A stretch of 6,147 bases of DNA from positions 1-6,147 of the forward strand of contig JAJRPK010000046.1 of the NCBI GenBank assembly GCA_024280785.1, written 5' to 3'. The stretch comes from Gammaproteobacteria bacterium (GTDB lineage: Bacteria > Pseudomonadota > Gammaproteobacteria > Pseudomonadales > UBA7434). Below the pieces are notes generated by a model, which saw nothing but the letters and a program-made list of their open reading frames with translations, was not told where the DNA came from and searched no databases. Below are positions 4,750 through 6,147 of the stretch, in pieces. The translations under genes and the position numbers were made by a program. The first letter of the stretch is position 1; every line of letters begins with the position of its first letter.

Positions 4750-6147
4750 ATGAAGAGTATAGAAATGAACGGTAGAAATGTTAACGGTAATACCAAAATT
4801 AGAGTAACGGCGGAAATGATAGTTGTTTCTTTAGCGGCTATGATTTTTTCTGTTGCTAATACCTACGCTGCCGAGATTCAGACGGTAGGCGGCCCAGGTG
4901 ATTACATAGATGGAAAAGTGCATGCGAATTGGGGGGATGTTTGCATGAGAGTGAGCAGCGGTTTTTCGGCGCCTTACGATGGAGCCAATATTACAATAGC
5001 CAAATGCACTACGACAGATACATGGTTTTTAGGTGATGATAGAAAAATTCATCACATTGATTCTGGCAAGTGCCTTGATGTTGCCGGAACCAACAGCCAG
5101 GCGAATAATAGTAATATTCAATTGGGGACTTGTGCTAGCGTAACTGAAACATGGTCGATTGATAGTACAGGTCTCATCCGATCAGACTACGGAACTAGAG
5201 CAGCGTGTCTGGATGTAGCGGGCAACAACCCTACGGTTACGGGTAGAAACATTGGGCTCTGGGCTTGTAATGGTGGGGGTTTAGAATTGTGGGGAAAAAT
5301 ACAAAAAGTTTCTCCTGATAGTAATGGCCTTTATCATCCGGAAAAGGTACTCGATTACAAAATTCGTAGCGGTGATGCTGATTCTTCAGGTCAGTATTAT
5401 TGTTTAGACGTGCTGACTGACTCAGCAGATACACCTCTTTTGAATGTAGGTGAAGTAATACACCAATCTGTCTGCCGTCTCGCTAGTACGACCTGGAGAT
5501 GGGGGAATAACTCGCAAATCCATCCTGTAAATAAAGAATCGGTTTGCGTGGGTATAGTGGGTGAGCCAGCGGTAGGTAAGGGAATTGAATTAGTAACTTG
5601 CACTGCCAATGAGGACCGGCAGAAATGGTTTCAGCCAGAAATTGGAACTTCGGGAACCGGAAAGATTCATTTGAAAGCTGGAGATGGTCAATTTTGCATG
5701 TCTACGACCTCGGTATATCAGGCGCAAGTGACTTTAGTTCAATGTACTAGCGAAGAGGGAGAGCTTTCTATCGCGCAGTTACATGAACAAGCAGCTAATT
5801 CTCAAGTAACTGCCTATGAAGGGAGTCTTCGTGCTGAGGGGCTCACTATTAACTTTGGTGGCCCGAATGATTTGGCGCAGGTTTCAATTAACACCGATAC
5901 AAAAGTTGATGATGTAGCGCTAACGGTAGGTGGGGCTGTACATATCGGACCTAAAACGGGTGACTTACACCTCTTTGACTACACAGATGCAATAGCAGAT
6001 TACTTACTTTGGGTAGAAAAGGGAATTGTGACCGAAGATATCGTATTGGTGGGTATTAGTGAATGGAAAGACAGTGTTTTTAAAGAAGATTACAATTTAC
6101 TATCGTTAGAGGATGTTGAACAGTTTATTAAGCGGCAACAGCATCTA
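4750..6147 (+). CDS. Secreted double ricin-type lectin with tail-fibre-like C-terminal region (5' part)
   Basis: 466 codons are present and the gene runs off the window. A long signal peptide has a hydrophobic core at 24-36 and likely cleavage after TYA at 40. Residues 64-345 hold two ricin-type beta-trefoils, three repeats each. Every repeat has one cysteine pair: 65/86, 108/128, 153/173, 218/242, 266/284, 316/332. Three carry CLDV, and QxW-like motifs end at W92, W135, W181, W249 and W293; the sixth repeat has lost its W. Such domains bind sugars, usually galactose-type. Residues about 364-401 (LTINFGGPND...VSINTD...GGAVHIGP) and 437-466 (W-x-D-x-VF-x-x-DY-x-L-x-x-L-x-x-VE-x-FI...HL) match, from memory, the C-terminal region of many bacterial 'tail fiber domain' surface proteins, where PxxPS and a coiled coil usually follow. 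No enzyme domain is visible. The likely role is a secreted, possibly trimeric, carbohydrate-binding protein. Confidence 0.9.
   Translation, partial: MKSIEMNGRNVNGNTKIRVTAEMIVVSLAAMIFSVANTYAAEIQTVGGPGDYIDGKVHANWGDVCMRVSSGFSAPYDGANITIAKCTTTDTWFLGDDRKIHHIDSGKCLDVAGTNSQANNSNIQLGTCASVTETWSIDSTGLIRSDYGTRAACLDVAGNNPTVTGRNIGLWACNGGGLELWGKIQKVSPDSNGLYHPEKVLDYKIRSGDADSSGQYYCLDVLTDSADTPLLNVGEVIHQSVCRLASTTWRWGNNSQIHPVNKESVCVGIVGEPAVGKGIELVTCTANEDRQKWFQPEIGTSGTGKIHLKAGDGQFCMSTTSVYQAQVTLVQCTSEEGELSIAQLHEQAANSQVTAYEGSLRAEGLTINFGGPNDLAQVSINTDTKVDDVALTVGGAVHIGPKTGDLHLFDYTDAIADYLLWVEKGIVTEDIVLVGISEWKDSVFKEDYNLLSLEDVEQFIKRQQHL

Noticed and set aside
5237..5609. Minus-strand open frames opposite the lectin gene
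   Set aside because: The + strand frame has conserved cysteine spacing and trefoil motifs throughout this interval, so the minus frames are shadows.
1..6147. CRISPR array, tRNA/rRNA, insertion sequence or phage integrase
   Set aside because: I saw no regularly spaced repeats, no structured RNA-gene signatures, no transposase-like frames and no terminal inverted repeats. The tail-fibre-like region sits in a signal-peptide lectin, so it does not by itself indicate a prophage.

Overview
The window looks like accessory chromosome from a marine-type gammaproteobacterium that secretes many proteins. The base composition is moderately AT-rich. The first gene ends in a GlyGly-CTERM (rhombosortase) sorting tail after PKD domains, a pairing common in groups such as Saccharophagus/Teredinibacter, Vibrio and Shewanella. 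The taxon is an inference and no marker gene is present. All supported genes are on the + strand, and all three main products appear to be exported.

Layout: (1) 1-510, the 3' end of a secreted PKD-domain protein with a GlyGly-CTERM tail. (2) 511-1147, a long gene-poor stretch. It has inverted repeats just after gene 1, a mostly featureless middle, and an AT-rich control region for the next gene: a TTGCAA-17-TATAAA promoter candidate bracketed by an 8-bp inverted repeat, an 11-bp leader hairpin, a perfect 18-bp palindrome and a GAGGTG ribosome binding site. (3) 1148-4468, a 1106-residue secreted protein of no family I recognise, with a signal peptide, a Pro/Thr linker made of a 9-bp repeat, four cysteines and one PKD/Ig-like segment. 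(4) 4469-4749, a spacer in which the frame of the large gene stays open for 55 more codons past its stop and encodes a hydrophobic segment plus basic tail. Part of that could be a separate 40-residue small membrane protein behind an AGGAGG. An 11-bp hairpin and a 10-bp tandem repeat follow. (5) 4750-6147, the 5' part of a secreted lectin: two ricin-type beta-trefoils (six C...C repeats), then a segment resembling the C-terminal tail-fibre / endosialidase-chaperone-like region of bacterial surface proteins. It runs off the window.

How they may work together (inference): the large orphan protein and the lectin follow one another on the same strand, with similar ribosome binding sites, similar unusually long signal peptides, a leader hairpin 50-60 nt before each start, and no convincing terminator between them. 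This fits a two-component secreted, carbohydrate-binding surface or extracellular assembly. The most novel elements are the large protein, the lectin/fibre fusion, and the hydrophobic extension lying just past a stop codon.
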